Shown here: positions 9,290-16,449 of the stretch, one piece after another
How positions within the stretch are numbered: position 1 is the first letter of the stretch
Layout of the letters: each line of letters begins with the position of its first letter
Assembly (NCBI RefSeq): GCF_900114475.1
Contig: NZ_FOTE01000006.1
Location: forward strand, 346,351-410,350
DNA: 64,000 bases
Direction: 5' to 3'
Source of the DNA: Paenibacillus sp. 1_12
GTDB lineage: Bacteria > Bacillota > Bacilli > Paenibacillales > NBRC-103111
The notes under the pieces: generated by a model
The model's database searches: none
What the model was told of the DNA's origin: nothing
What the model saw: the letters and a program-made list of their open reading frames with translations, nothing else
Program-made: the position numbers and the translations under genes

Positions 9290-9318
9290 TTGACAATCCT
9301 CGATATCGTTGGTATTAT
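9290..9318 (+). promoter_or_regulatory. Sigma-A promoter of tRNA-Val
   Basis: TTGACA at 9290-9295 and TATTAT at 9313-9318 with a 17-base spacer, about 20 bases upstream of the tRNA 5' end. Consensus-quality vegetative promoter. Confidence 0.85.
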
Positions 9319-9338
9319 ACTACTTGTCGCTAAAACAT

Positions 9339-9411
9339 GACTTGTTAGCTCAGCTGGGAGAGCACTATCTTGACAGGGTAGGGGTCAGTGGTTCGAGCCC
9401 ACTACAGGTCA
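9339..9411 (+). tRNA. tRNA-Val (anticodon GAC)
   Basis: 73 nt without encoded CCA. The acceptor stem GACTTGT/ACAGGTC is fully paired (one G-T), with a GCTC/GAGC D stem, an anticodon stem CTATC/GGTAG around loop TTGACAG (GAC at 34-36), and T arm AGTGG-TTCGAGC-CCACT. It has its own promoter and terminator, and marks the left border of the decayed accessory region to the right. Confidence 0.95.
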
Positions 9412-9417
9412 TACAAG

Positions 9418-9444
9418 AAAAACCCTTGATAATCAAGGGTTTTT
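9418..9444 (+). terminator. Terminator after tRNA-Val
   Basis: AAAAACCCTTGAT and ATCAAGGGTTTTT make a 13-bp perfect stem with a one-base centre, seven bases downstream of the tRNA. Confidence 0.9.
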
Positions 9445-9891
9445 CTTCATTTTCAGGGTTCCTTATTTAATGCAATAATTTGACTTACCGCAAAAATTCC
9501 TGGTAAAGCAAACCAAATAAACCTGTGAAGTAGGAAAAGACGCTAAACGGCATCTACCGATTAACGTCTATTTTGTTTATCTGCTTTATATATTCGTAAG
9601 CCTATCTGAATTTGAATGATGCTAACACCAGATAGTCTGGTAACCATATTCCCAATCGATTAGGAATTTACCATGCGTTGGTCCGTTAAGAAATTCACAA
9701 TAAGGGCATGCAACGTTTGCGGGAACAAACCGGTTATTAGACCTTCTGTTTTATTGCTATAAACCCGCAGAGAATCAATGTTTTTCTTATTCGTTTGTGA
9801 TCTTTCATATGGATTTAATACCCTTGATCTTAATGTTTCACATCAAATTCACATCAGCATAAGCTGTACAAAATCACCCCATACCCTGTAG
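9445..9891. other. Non-coding or heavily decayed DNA downstream of tRNA-Val
   Basis: No complete gene. A near-perfect hairpin at 9538-9569 (AGACG..TAAACGG against CCGATTAACGTCT) is followed by a T-rich stretch and may be a terminator. On the minus strand a 60-codon open frame at 9660-9842 without start or ribosome site could be a gene remnant, but I cannot name it. Confidence 0.4.
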
Positions 9892-10140
9892 ATTCGATGT
9901 GCCATAAACGACAAGAAGCACCTGCTCCTGTCCGGAAGTGATGAGGACAAGAAACAAGTGTTTCGGGATTACGTTGAACGAGTAGTGATCCGGCAGTCCA
10001 CCGATATCAACCATTACAGTGTGGAAATCACCTACAGGGTTTTCAGCAATGGAGACGAACCGTGGTGTACCAAATCCACATTTCGCCGCCGCGTGATGCC
10101 AAAATTGTTTGAGGAACATGGCTTGGCAAAACGTGAAAAA
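9892..10140 (+). pseudogene. C-terminal remnant of a large serine recombinase
   Basis: An open frame without a proper start. It follows an in-frame TAG at 9889 and reads INDKKHLLLSGSDEDKKQVF then RDYVERVVIRQSTDINHYSV and EITYRVFSNGD. The DYVERVVI...EITYRV pattern is typical of the far C-terminus of large serine recombinases from Firmicutes integrative elements. The catalytic N-terminal domain is absent. The frame runs into the convergent aspartic-protease gene. A family-level search would settle the call. Confidence 0.5.
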
Positions 10141-10142
10141 TA

Positions 10143-10526
10143 TCACCAATCAGATTTGACAGTCATCAACTTGGTATCAATCACAAGTCCTGCTACCACC
10201 ATAAAATCAAAACCAATGATTCCGTCAATGTCCATGCCATAATCCATACTTCCAATCTCCACCTGAAATTCCTCTATACTAAAGTTACCAAAATGAATCG
10301 CATCGAGAATCTTTGTGTAGACATACTCAATCCCACCCACGCCTCGGATCGTGTCAACAACATCACTTCCTTCTGGAACCACTCCAATATCTCGGACTAA
10401 ATCAGCATTGAAAAGCGTACTTGCCGAGCCTGTGTCCAGAAGCACGTTATCCATTCTTAATTCATTTCCTTTGAACACGACCGTAACGCTTACAAAAGGA
10501 AGCCCATGCTGTAAATGAATCTTCAT
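10143..10526 (-). CDS. Retropepsin-like (clan AA) aspartic protease
   Basis: 127 residues. The catalytic motif is LLDTGSASTLF near residues 29-39, preceded by the strand-forming NELRMDN segment; a second conserved region, DGIIGFDFM (around 105), is the hydrophobic-hydrophobic-Gly pattern of single-domain aspartic proteases. Such proteins act as homodimers, each chain giving one Asp. The ATG overlaps the stop of the upstream small gene by four bases (ATGA), so translation is coupled. The substrate is unknown. Confidence 0.8.
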   Translation of the reverse strand: MKIHLQHGLPFVSVTVVFKGNELRMDNVLLDTGSASTLFNADLVRDIGVVPEGSDVVDTIRGVGGIEYVYTKILDAIHFGNFSIEEFQVEIGSMDYGMDIDGIIGFDFMVVAGLVIDTKLMTVKSDW

Positions 10527-10780
10527 CTCGGTCCACGTACTCCCACATAACGTTCACGCGCTACTAGCTCGGGGCGAGAGGTATGAAAAAAGCAATACTC
10601 CCGATGTGGTTCTTCTCGGTGCAATTCACTATACCGCCGCCGTGCCTTGGTCGAATCGTCAAAAGCATCAATAACGACGACTTCCTCTATATAGCGGTGT
10701 CCTTCTTTTGAATGCGCCTTCGTTGCTTCCAATACCACCCATTCTTGCGGGAATCGTTCTTGCACTTCTTCCCAACGCAT
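10523..10780 (-). CDS. Small conserved protein coupled to aspartic protease
   Basis: 85 residues. The ATG at 10780 is chosen because GGAGGTGGCGAG lies just upstream; the longer frame to 10813 has no ribosome site. The sequence begins MRWEEVQERFPQEWVVLEA, continues VVVIDAFDDSTKARRRYSEL and ends REYCFFHTSRPELV. No domain name known to me, but this type of protein is often found next to single-domain aspartic proteases. It overlaps the protease gene by four bases, so the two form a transcription and translation unit. No toxin-like features are visible. Confidence 0.7.
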   Translation of the reverse strand: MRWEEVQERFPQEWVVLEATKAHSKEGHRYIEEVVVIDAFDDSTKARRRYSELHREEPHREYCFFHTSRPELVARERYVGVRGPR

Positions 10781-11082
10781 CTCGCCACCTCCAGCAGAAT
10801 CTGTCCACCACATTATATCATAAACAAATCCTGATCGGACAACGTACGATTCAGATCTATTTCACTAACACCGAGTCAAACCCCTGTCCCCAAAAGCGAT
10901 TTAACCCCTTGCTGAGACAGGGATTCAGGATTCTTAGGGGATTCGAGCTCTTGTCCGAGAACATCGCAACATGAGATTCTACGGGTGTAGTCACAGTCAT
11001 GGTGTCACTGGAGAGATACTAGAATTAGTATCGACCTAACTTTCCATTGCTTCCAAATCTCACTCAGTACATGATCATACAT
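10781..11082. other. Unassigned stretch with possible gene remnant
   Basis: Between the protease pair and the broken hydroxylase. On the plus strand an open frame ending at 10974 contains IQIYFTNTESNPCPQKRFNP, which reads like a fragment of a real protein but has no start or ribosome site and matches nothing I can name. Otherwise no feature is seen. Confidence 0.3.
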
Positions 11083-11607
11083 CTAGGAGAAGCGAAAGGC
11101 TTGTCTTCTCATCCACATCGTTGCAACCCACTTTTCCCCTTTAATCACTGAAATACCTGCATGCAAGGTGATTAGGAACAACAGAAAAATTAAGCATGGG
11201 GAAAGCCGTTTCTCCGCCTTCCTCCACATCATTCAAATACATCACTAGCGTACTAATTCGATTGTTGGCACTTGCTCGACTCGTTTCTGCGAAGAAATCA
11301 TAATGAGGTCGATACTCTTGGCCAGGAGTATACAGCAAAACTTGCAAGCCATCACTATGCTCGATAGGAATATTCATAATTTGAGAGAGTCGCTTCTCGA
11401 TTCTTGTAATCGTCTCACTCTCCTCACAGAACACCCCGCTACTCGTTCTAATTTGATTGACCGCATGATCTTCGCCTATTTTTGAACGTTGCAATTGTTG
11501 CCTAGAATGTTTAATTAGCTCATCGCATTCCTCATTACTAGTACAACAATCAGAGGTGCCTCATACTTGGCAAGAATTTGAATCTCTCGATCTTCTGTCT
11601 TGAACAT
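11083..11607 (-). pseudogene. Broken 2OG-Fe(II) oxygenase (prolyl 4-hydroxylase type)
   Basis: Three pieces of one protein lie in different frames. Starting from an ATG at 11607: TEDREIQILAKYEAPLIVVL; then after a small deletion NEECDELIKHSRQQLQRSKI through YRPHYDFF (the HxD iron ligands) to EEGGETAFPMLNFSVVP; then, after a loss of roughly 25 codons, TLHAGISVIKGEKWVATMWM with the distal His and the 2-oxoglutarate region. Intact relatives run continuously through these blocks. The missing segment and both frame changes mean no functional enzyme can be made. A 117-residue open frame remains in the middle. Confidence 0.8.
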
Positions 11608-11776
11608 CCGCAGGGTAAAGGAAATCGAAGCCAAATAGGTGTTGCGAGAAAATAATGGGCTATTGGTCAATCAGGCACTTAAAAAACAATTCGGCATAAA
11701 TGCCAAATAATATGAATTACAAATGAACATTCTGACCATATTAACTTTGCTGTAAAACCTTAAGGAGGAATACTCA

Positions 11777-11986
11777 ATGACTGACCAACAATCGAACCAC
11801 CAAGACCAAAGTAAAAGGACACAAGCCCAAAATTCTCTGAATCATGCACTCCACACGCTGAATGAAGCAACACATAGTAATGTCAATCGAGAGCAAGACG
11901 TTCAGGAAGCAAAAGAAGAGCTTTACAAAGCCCAACTAGAACATATGCAGGCTAATGGTTCAGATAGTAAAGACACGATTTCCTAA
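11777..11986 (+). CDS. Small hydrophilic helical protein
   Basis: 69 residues with an excellent ribosome site (AAGGAGG, eight bases before ATG). Gln/Asn/Glu-rich, without hydrophobic segments; residues 14-60 are predicted by eye to be helical with heptad-like spacing (LNHALHTLNEAT, VQEAKEELYKAQLEHM). No family recognised. Small proteins of this kind in Bacillales are often stress or sporulation genes, but nothing here proves that. Confidence 0.65.
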   Translation: MTDQQSNHQDQSKRTQAQNSLNHALHTLNEATHSNVNREQDVQEAKEELYKAQLEHMQANGSDSKDTIS

Positions 11987-12077
11987 ACACTATACTCACT
12001 TCCTGGAGAGAGTGCTACAAAGTCCACCTAAGAAGCATCCAAAGCTCGAAGTCAAGCTCCCACGGTAAGAACTTATT

Positions 12078-12116
12078 AACCACAATTCGACTATTCGTCG
12101 TTTTGTGGTTTTCTTT
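12078..12116 (+). terminator. Rho-independent terminator
   Basis: AACCACAA pairs with TTGTGGTT, with an inner CGAC/GTCG stem, followed by a T-rich tract. It may end the transcript of the small gene at 11777. Confidence 0.7.
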
Positions 12117-12289
12117 TGACGCATTGGTGTAGGAAATTAAAAATGATTGGACGAGTACGATGAACGGCAATCTAATGGAGGATACGTAGCTGTAATGGAA
12201 GCACCAGAAGAAATATATTTGTAATAGTTGTTCGCGTCCGGGGTTGAACAATAGGAATACACGAACAAAAAAGAAGCCCTCCGACCTAG

Positions 12290-12451
12290 TGAACCGCCCC
12301 CCTTAAAATAAACATTAGAAAAAACTCCTGGGTTAATCTAAACTATTTTAGGAGGTGCAGAAGAAACTAAACAAGCTGACTCCGGTTGAGTACCATGGCC
12401 TGCTTGCTGCCTAGGGCTTTTTTTTATGTCTACAAAATTGGGGCTTGACCA
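12290..12451 (+). mobile_element. Internally deleted IS3-family element (162 bp)
   Basis: The left end TGAACCGCCCCCCTTAAAAT and the inverted right end TGGTCAAGCCCCAATTTTGT (minus strand from 12451) share TG, GCCCC, a TT-rich stretch and TA.ACAT, as expected of IS3/IS150-type terminal repeats. After the left end comes a leader with AGGAGG, then directly the last codons of an OrfB transposase, KKLNKLTPVEYHGLLAA (12361-12414). Almost the whole transposase is missing, so the copy could move only if an intact relative acts on it. No clear target duplication is visible. Confidence 0.65.
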
Positions 12452-12660
12452 TGAAGCATCGAGGTTTTTTTGATATCCCCAAAACTTGGGATTATGGTAA
12501 GAGTAAAATCCATCACCTCCGCACGGTAAGTTTGTCGTCCTTTCATCGAGCTCATGGTCATTATAGTTAAAATAAGTCAGTAAACTAAAAATAAATGAAA
12601 ACAAAAATGGAGTATAATGGTATATGCGAGGCAAATGCTTTAAAGGGAGGGTTCAAGATA

Positions 12661-12846
12661 ATGTCTGAAGAATTGAATCATGAGATACTTGATGAGCTTA
12701 AGAAAATAAATCAGAAATTAGATGCAATGGATAAACAAAGAGGAATATCAGCCCCTCTTAAATTTATTGCAGTAATAATTGGGTTTATAATTATAGGACC
12801 TATGATTATGATAGCGATTGGGATTATTAGTAATTTTTTTAAGTGA
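12661..12846 (+). CDS. Small single-pass membrane protein
   Basis: 61 residues from ATG 12661, with AGGGAGGG upstream; the longer frame from 12595 has no ribosome site. The N-terminal half is a charged amphipathic helix (MSEELNHEILDELKKINQKL), and the C-terminal half is one membrane helix (FIAVIIGFIIIGPMIMIAIG). No family assigned. Confidence 0.65.
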   Translation: MSEELNHEILDELKKINQKLDAMDKQRGISAPLKFIAVIIGFIIIGPMIMIAIGIISNFFK

Positions 12847-12866
12847 GTTGCTTAGCCACTATAAAT

Positions 12867-12962
12867 AGGGTCCTCCAGTAATTTTGTGTAAACTCTCTTA
12901 CAAACTCTCCAATCGATCCTTATATCCCCATATAACAGCGAATAATCCAGTAATTGATGGGG
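12867..12962 (-). mobile_element. IS256-like terminal remnant
   Basis: On the minus strand a short frame ends with LFAVIWGYKDRLESL and a stop (12898-12900), reminiscent of IS256-family transposase C-termini. It is followed by GAGTTTACACAAAATTACTG, the usual IS256-type terminal sequence with the TTTACACAAAA core. Only the extreme end of the element is present. Confidence 0.45.
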
Positions 12963-13040
12963 TAATTTATAGTTACTTAAATTTAAGTGGCAATCCGTTA
13001 GTAGCGGCTACAACAAATATTTTAAGAGGGAGGGATATTT

Positions 13041-13187
13041 ATCTCTAGGGAAGAAAACAATTCTGTGGTCGATAAGGTATCCAGCTTCATACAGAAAACC
13101 GTTGATGATACCGTTGAAGATACGATAGATCTTGCTGATCGTGCTCAAAAGGCGATGGGTAAGCATCGTAAAGATAAAAAAGAATAG
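13041..13187 (+). CDS. Small charged protein without a canonical start codon
   Basis: An open frame of 45-48 codons reading ENNSVVDKVSSFIQKTVDD and later DLADRAQKAMGKHRKDKKE. A strong ribosome site (AAGAGGGAGGG) stands directly upstream, but the in-frame codons after it are ATA, TTT, ATC, TCT, AGG; the first standard start is GTG at 13065. Either translation begins at ATC (13041) or ATA, or from the GTG with a weak site, or the start was lost by mutation. The composition is clearly protein-like and a terminator follows. No family assigned. Confidence 0.5.
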   Translation: MSREENNSVVDKVSSFIQKTVDDTVEDTIDLADRAQKAMGKHRKDKKE

Positions 13188-13213
13188 CATCCGAAAATTT
13201 TGGAAAACGAAAA

Positions 13214-13243
13214 AAAGCCCTCGATCAATGGATTGAGGGCTTT
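13214..13243 (+). terminator. Rho-independent terminator
   Basis: AAAGCCCTC and GAGGGCTTT form a 9-bp stem downstream of the small gene ending at 13187. Confidence 0.75.
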
Positions 13244-13341
13244 GGTATTTTGATTATTGTGCCATCCTCTTCATATAGAAACATTTAACAGTTGCATACG
13301 TATACAGATTAGATATTAAAAAACATATACATTGAGGTGAT

Positions 13342-13593
13342 ATGATGAACAGGCATGTTTTCTATATAGTTATATCAGCCTTTACGTTAATTTTCCCTAT
13401 ATGCACCCTTTTGTATGGCTTATGGGATGCTAACCAGCCAAAAATCGGAGATGGAGTCTTCCCTGCTCCTTCTTTCCTACAGCTTATACCTATTTTCTGC
13501 GGCATATTTATAGGGATCACGAATTTGCCTATTGCAATCATTCGTTATCTGAAATATAAGAAAACAATAAATATTCATGACAAGAGCGCATAA
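13342..13593 (+). CDS. Small two-helix membrane protein
   Basis: 83 residues, start ATG at 13342 or the adjoining ATG at 13345, with TGAGGTGAT upstream. There are two hydrophobic helices (about 6-26 and 46-66) separated by a short WDANQPKIGDGVFPAPS loop, and a basic C-terminal tail. No recognised family. It is the first of two small membrane-protein genes in a row. Confidence 0.65.
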   Translation: MMNRHVFYIVISAFTLIFPICTLLYGLWDANQPKIGDGVFPAPSFLQLIPIFCGIFIGITNLPIAIIRYLKYKKTINIHDKSA

Positions 13594-13637
13594 TGAAAAG
13601 AACGTAGTTATTGGTTAAAAATGGAGGTTGATGACCC

Positions 13638-13853
13638 ATGCAGGAAGATAAACATCTCGATGAGAACAACTCAAATACCACGGTTGAACCATTCAATAGC
13701 GCCACAGACCATTATTCAAAGATAATGGGGGTTCCTAATACAAGAGCTGACCTCAAAACCATGCCCAAGCCAGTTAGATATTTTTATTATTTTGTCGTTG
13801 GATTTATTGTTATCGGTTTTACTATAATGCTTTACACAGCCATTTTTAAGTGA
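13638..13853 (+). CDS. Small membrane protein with C-terminal anchor
   Basis: 71 residues with TGGAGG ten bases before the ATG. The N-terminal 48 residues are polar and Asn-rich; the end is one membrane helix (YYFVVGFIVIGFTIMLYTAIF). No family assigned. It lies 44 bases after the preceding small membrane-protein gene. Confidence 0.65.
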   Translation: MQEDKHLDENNSNTTVEPFNSATDHYSKIMGVPNTRADLKTMPKPVRYFYYFVVGFIVIGFTIMLYTAIFK

Positions 13854-13940
13854 ATGCTAGTTAAATTATCCGCTAAAGAAATTCACCGAGGAAACGTTCT
13901 TTTCTCGGGGCGAAGGCCGGGACACAATCTGCTCATTGGG

Positions 13941-13965
13941 TTTACACCAAATAATTGACAGACTC
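13941..13965. mobile_element. IS256-like terminal sequence
   Basis: TTTACACCAAATAATTGACA followed by GACTC resembles an IS256-type terminal repeat in the orientation opposite to that at 12867. It ends exactly at the stop codon of the SPFH gene. No transposase sequence is attached. Confidence 0.35.
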
Positions 13966-14810
13966 TACTTCTTAGCTAGAGAGCTGAAATCAATAAAAGG
14001 CATCGCACCGCCAGTAACCGTTGGCAGCTTCCCATCCCATTTCTCTAACGCTTTTTCTTGAATCTCTATCTGTTTCAAATTGATAAGGTCGGGAGTAATT
14101 TCCAACCTTTTAAGTCTCAAGGATTCTGCCTCTGCTCCCGCTTGCGAAATCTTTTGTTTGGCTTCAATTTCAATACGTTTAAGATCATTTTCGGCTTTTA
14201 ACGCTTGCTGTTGAGCAACCTGCTTGGCCTCAATAGATTGGTTGAACGAATCAGAAAATTTAAAATTCACAATGTTGATGTCATTTATCACTAAGTCATA
14301 TCTTGCCAATCTTTTCGATAATAAGTCACTAACTTCCCCTGCGACTAAATCACGTTTCGTAATTAAATCCTCTGCAGGATATTTCGCCGTAACTTCTTTA
14401 ATAATCTCTTGAATGGCTGGGGAAATGATCACAGTATCAAAGGATCCTCCAATATTGTTCATCAAATTAAAGATCGCTGCTTTATTTACTGAATAGTTTA
14501 CTGCAACATGAGTGGACACAGGCTGTAGATCTTTGGAAGATGCAGATGTGTCGGTTTCAACTTTTGTGATTTGTGTATTTATTTGAATAACCGTCTGAAT
14601 AAAGGGCATTTTCATATGAATACCAGGCGATAGTATGTCATCATTCAATTTCCCAAAAGTTTTATACAAGCCTAAGTGACCGTATTCCACAGATGCAAAA
14701 CTATTAAATACCAGAATAACTACCAAGAAAATCCCGGCTCCCCAAGCCACTATTTTATTTGCGTTGATAGGTTTATTACTGTTTTTCTTACTGGCATGTA
14801 TGACTTCCAT
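13965..14810 (-). CDS. SPFH/prohibitin-family membrane protein
   Basis: 281 residues with GGAGG upstream of ATG. One N-terminal membrane helix (IVAWGAGIFLVVILVFNSFASV, about 20-41) is followed by an SPFH domain: VEYGHLGLYKTFGKL, ILSPGIHMKMPFIQTV, TDTSASSKDLQPVSTHVAVNYSV, then the coiled-coil segment AKQVAQQQALKAENDLKRIE. This is the prohibitin/HflC-like arrangement; such proteins oligomerise and organise membrane domains or modulate membrane proteases. No protease partner is adjacent. Complete in length. Confidence 0.85.
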   Translation of the reverse strand: MEVIHASKKNSNKPINANKIVAWGAGIFLVVILVFNSFASVEYGHLGLYKTFGKLNDDILSPGIHMKMPFIQTVIQINTQITKVETDTSASSKDLQPVSTHVAVNYSVNKAAIFNLMNNIGGSFDTVIISPAIQEIIKEVTAKYPAEDLITKRDLVAGEVSDLLSKRLARYDLVINDINIVNFKFSDSFNQSIEAKQVAQQQALKAENDLKRIEIEAKQKISQAGAEAESLRLKRLEITPDLINLKQIEIQEKALEKWDGKLPTVTGGAMPFIDFSSLAKK

Positions 14811-14997
14811 TTATCCCTAACCTCCACTTTGTATTCTCTGCTTCTTTTGTGTTATACGTAACATCGTTGGAATTGTTTCATAAATTTACCACACGGCTGT
14901 ATTCCGAGCCTCTCGTAGAAAATGAAGAAAAACATTAGCCAAATAAAATAACACCAGCCATTGATTCGGAGGTGTTTGACAAAACAAACTTTTATTT

Positions 14998-15279
14998 TTA
15001 CATAAAGAAAAAAATCAAAACAAATAACGCGTAAAAATGCCACTTTTTATATGCAATGCAGTGGGTCATATAGGTCATTAGGTAAAATCCGCCCATAAAT
15101 AATAGCTTCATACCCCAAGAAAATAATAAAATAAACATCACAATAGCCATAATCAAGGATTGTATAATGTTCAACCAGGTCCTTTTGCGGGCGGCTTTCG
15201 TGTTTATTGAGGAATCCGTTGCATTCTCCTGCACCTCATGACAGCAAGAAGGCGCTGCAAAAGCAGACCCTACTTCCAA
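14998..15279 (-). CDS. Possible small membrane protein
   Basis: An open frame of up to 93 codons without a convincing start: only a TTG at 15279 and no ribosome site. Its C-terminal half has two hydrophobic stretches (SLIMAIVMFILLFSWGMKLL and HFYALFVLIFFF). It may be a truncated or untranslated remnant. I give it low weight. Confidence 0.3.
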   Translation of the reverse strand: MEVGSAFAAPSCCHEVQENATDSSINTKAARKRTWLNIIQSLIMAIVMFILLFSWGMKLLFMGGFYLMTYMTHCIAYKKWHFYALFVLIFFFM

Positions 15280-15359
15280 ACGCTGTTGCAGCTAGATTCT
15301 TTCTATTCTTAGCTCCATAGGGAACCTGGCTTAGCATTCAGAACTATCATAAATCTATA

Positions 15360-15388
15360 TTAACAACATCGGAATTATGTGGTATGAT
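15360..15388 (+). promoter_or_regulatory. Promoter of the osmC-like gene
   Basis: TTAACA (15360-15365), a 17-base spacer and TATGAT (15383-15388), about 37 bases before the start codon. Confidence 0.6.
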
Positions 15389-15424
15389 TTCTTAAGATTT
15401 ACATAAACCAAGGGAGTGTGTCAT

Positions 15425-15868
15425 ATGCCGATTACGACATTTAAAGCTACAGCGCATTTACAAGAAGGCGTGGTTGTTAAAGTGCGTTCTAGAGATTTTG
15501 AATTTACAATCGATGAACCCAAAAGTTTAGGCGGAACCGATACTGGCATGAATCCTGTTGAAGCGGTGCTTGGTGCTCTGGGCGCATGCCAATCCATCGT
15601 GGCAAGGGTATACGCCAAAAAGTTTAATATTCAACTTGATGATTTCTGGGTGGAAGTTGAAGGAGATCTCGACTTGGATGGCTTCTTTAAAAAATCAGAC
15701 GTTCGTCCCGGCTATTCTGATATTCGTTATAACTTTCATATCAAAACCGATGCCCCAAGAGAACAGGTTGAAGAATTTGTGCAATTTTTGGAACAAACCT
15801 GCCCGGTTGGAGATACCATTGCAAACCAAGTCAATCTCAAATTAAACGGCATTATCATTGAAAATTAA
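15425..15868 (+). CDS. OsmC family peroxide/thiol-stress protein
   Basis: 147 residues; ATG at 15425 has AAGGGAG upstream and is preferred over the GTG at 15416. OsmC/Ohr fold: NPVEAVLGALGACQSIVARV carries the first redox Cys, and FLEQTCPVGDTIANQV the second, the standard pair for organic-hydroperoxide reduction. It belongs to the general OsmC (YhfA-like) branch rather than Ohr, judging by the GTDTGMNPVEAV context. Monocistronic, with its own promoter and terminator. Confidence 0.88.
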   Translation: MPITTFKATAHLQEGVVVKVRSRDFEFTIDEPKSLGGTDTGMNPVEAVLGALGACQSIVARVYAKKFNIQLDDFWVEVEGDLDLDGFFKKSDVRPGYSDIRYNFHIKTDAPREQVEEFVQFLEQTCPVGDTIANQVNLKLNGIIIEN

Positions 15869-15887
15869 TGGCTAATCAATAAGACCA

Positions 15888-15910
15888 GCACCCGACAAGG
15901 GTGCTTTTTA
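15888..15910 (+). terminator. Rho-independent terminator
   Basis: GCACCC/GGGTGC stem with a 5-base loop and TTTTTATT, 20 bases after the OsmC stop. Confidence 0.85.
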
Positions 15911-15966
15911 TTGTGCAATGAGCCTCTTTCGTATGGTTAGAAGTTTCGCTAATGAAACCTGTTCCA

Positions 15967-16449
15967 TCACTCCCTCATTTGATGAAGCAGCGTCTTGACG
16001 AACTCTCCCATTTTGATGCTGATTCTCGATTTCACGACATCGCGCATAACGGAAAACGGATACTCATAGCCGCGGCAAACATATTTATAGTGCAAGTCAT
16101 CATCCGGGCGAATATCTTCGAACACTCTGATTTTTCTGGCCTTCAATTCATTTTTATTTTTCACCATTTCGGCATGGATGCGATTCATTAAAATTTGCGT
16201 GGCTGCGATGTAATATCTGCGCAGCATATTGGTGGACACTTCAAACTCTTTCCCATTCCGCTCTACCATTGTTAACATCATTGGGAGCAAAATGGAATTC
16301 AGTATCATCTCATGCTCATCCTCGGTCGGCTTTTGCACCTGCTTGATTTCCGGCTCCGGGTTTTGTCGCGCAATCAAGGCTTCCTTGTGCTGCGGCAGCA
16401 TCATCCGGGAAGACTCCCAGCGTCCGTTACCTTCCAGTTTTTTACTCAT
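15967..16449 (-). CDS. YolD-like N-terminus protein downstream of Y-family polymerase
   Basis: 160 residues. The N-terminal GNGRWESSRMMLPQHKEAL is characteristic of YolD-family proteins that accompany UvrX-type polymerases. Beyond residue 40 it departs from YolD: a helical segment EMILNSILLPMMLTMVERNG and a basic, aromatic tail (HYKYVCRGYEYPFSVMRDVV). Its ATG overlaps the polymerase stop by four bases (ATGA), so it is the third gene of the same operon. A role as an accessory factor of the polymerase is inferred from context. Confidence 0.7.
   Translation of the reverse strand: MSKKLEGNGRWESSRMMLPQHKEALIARQNPEPEIKQVQKPTEDEHEMILNSILLPMMLTMVERNGKEFEVSTNMLRRYYIAATQILMNRIHAEMVKNKNELKARKIRVFEDIRPDDDLHYKYVCRGYEYPFSVMRDVVKSRISIKMGEFVKTLLHQMRE

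Noticed and set aside
9660..9842. 60-codon minus-strand frame without a start codon (contains GLFPQTLHALIVNFLTDQRM)
   Set aside because: Protein-like in places, but no start, no ribosome site and no recognisable family; kept only as a possible remnant.
12015..12251. 78-codon minus-strand frame, and a short plus-strand frame ending EAPEEIYL
   Set aside because: Neither has a ribosome site; the first crosses a terminator hairpin, the second is only about 25 codons long.
12338..12634. 98-codon minus-strand frame (contains NLPCGGDGFYSYHNPKFWGY)
   Set aside because: Overlaps the miniature IS and has no ribosome site; could be a fragment but cannot be supported.
14852..15043. 63-codon hydrophobic minus-strand frame
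   Set aside because: AT-rich artefact overlapping another doubtful frame; no ribosome site.
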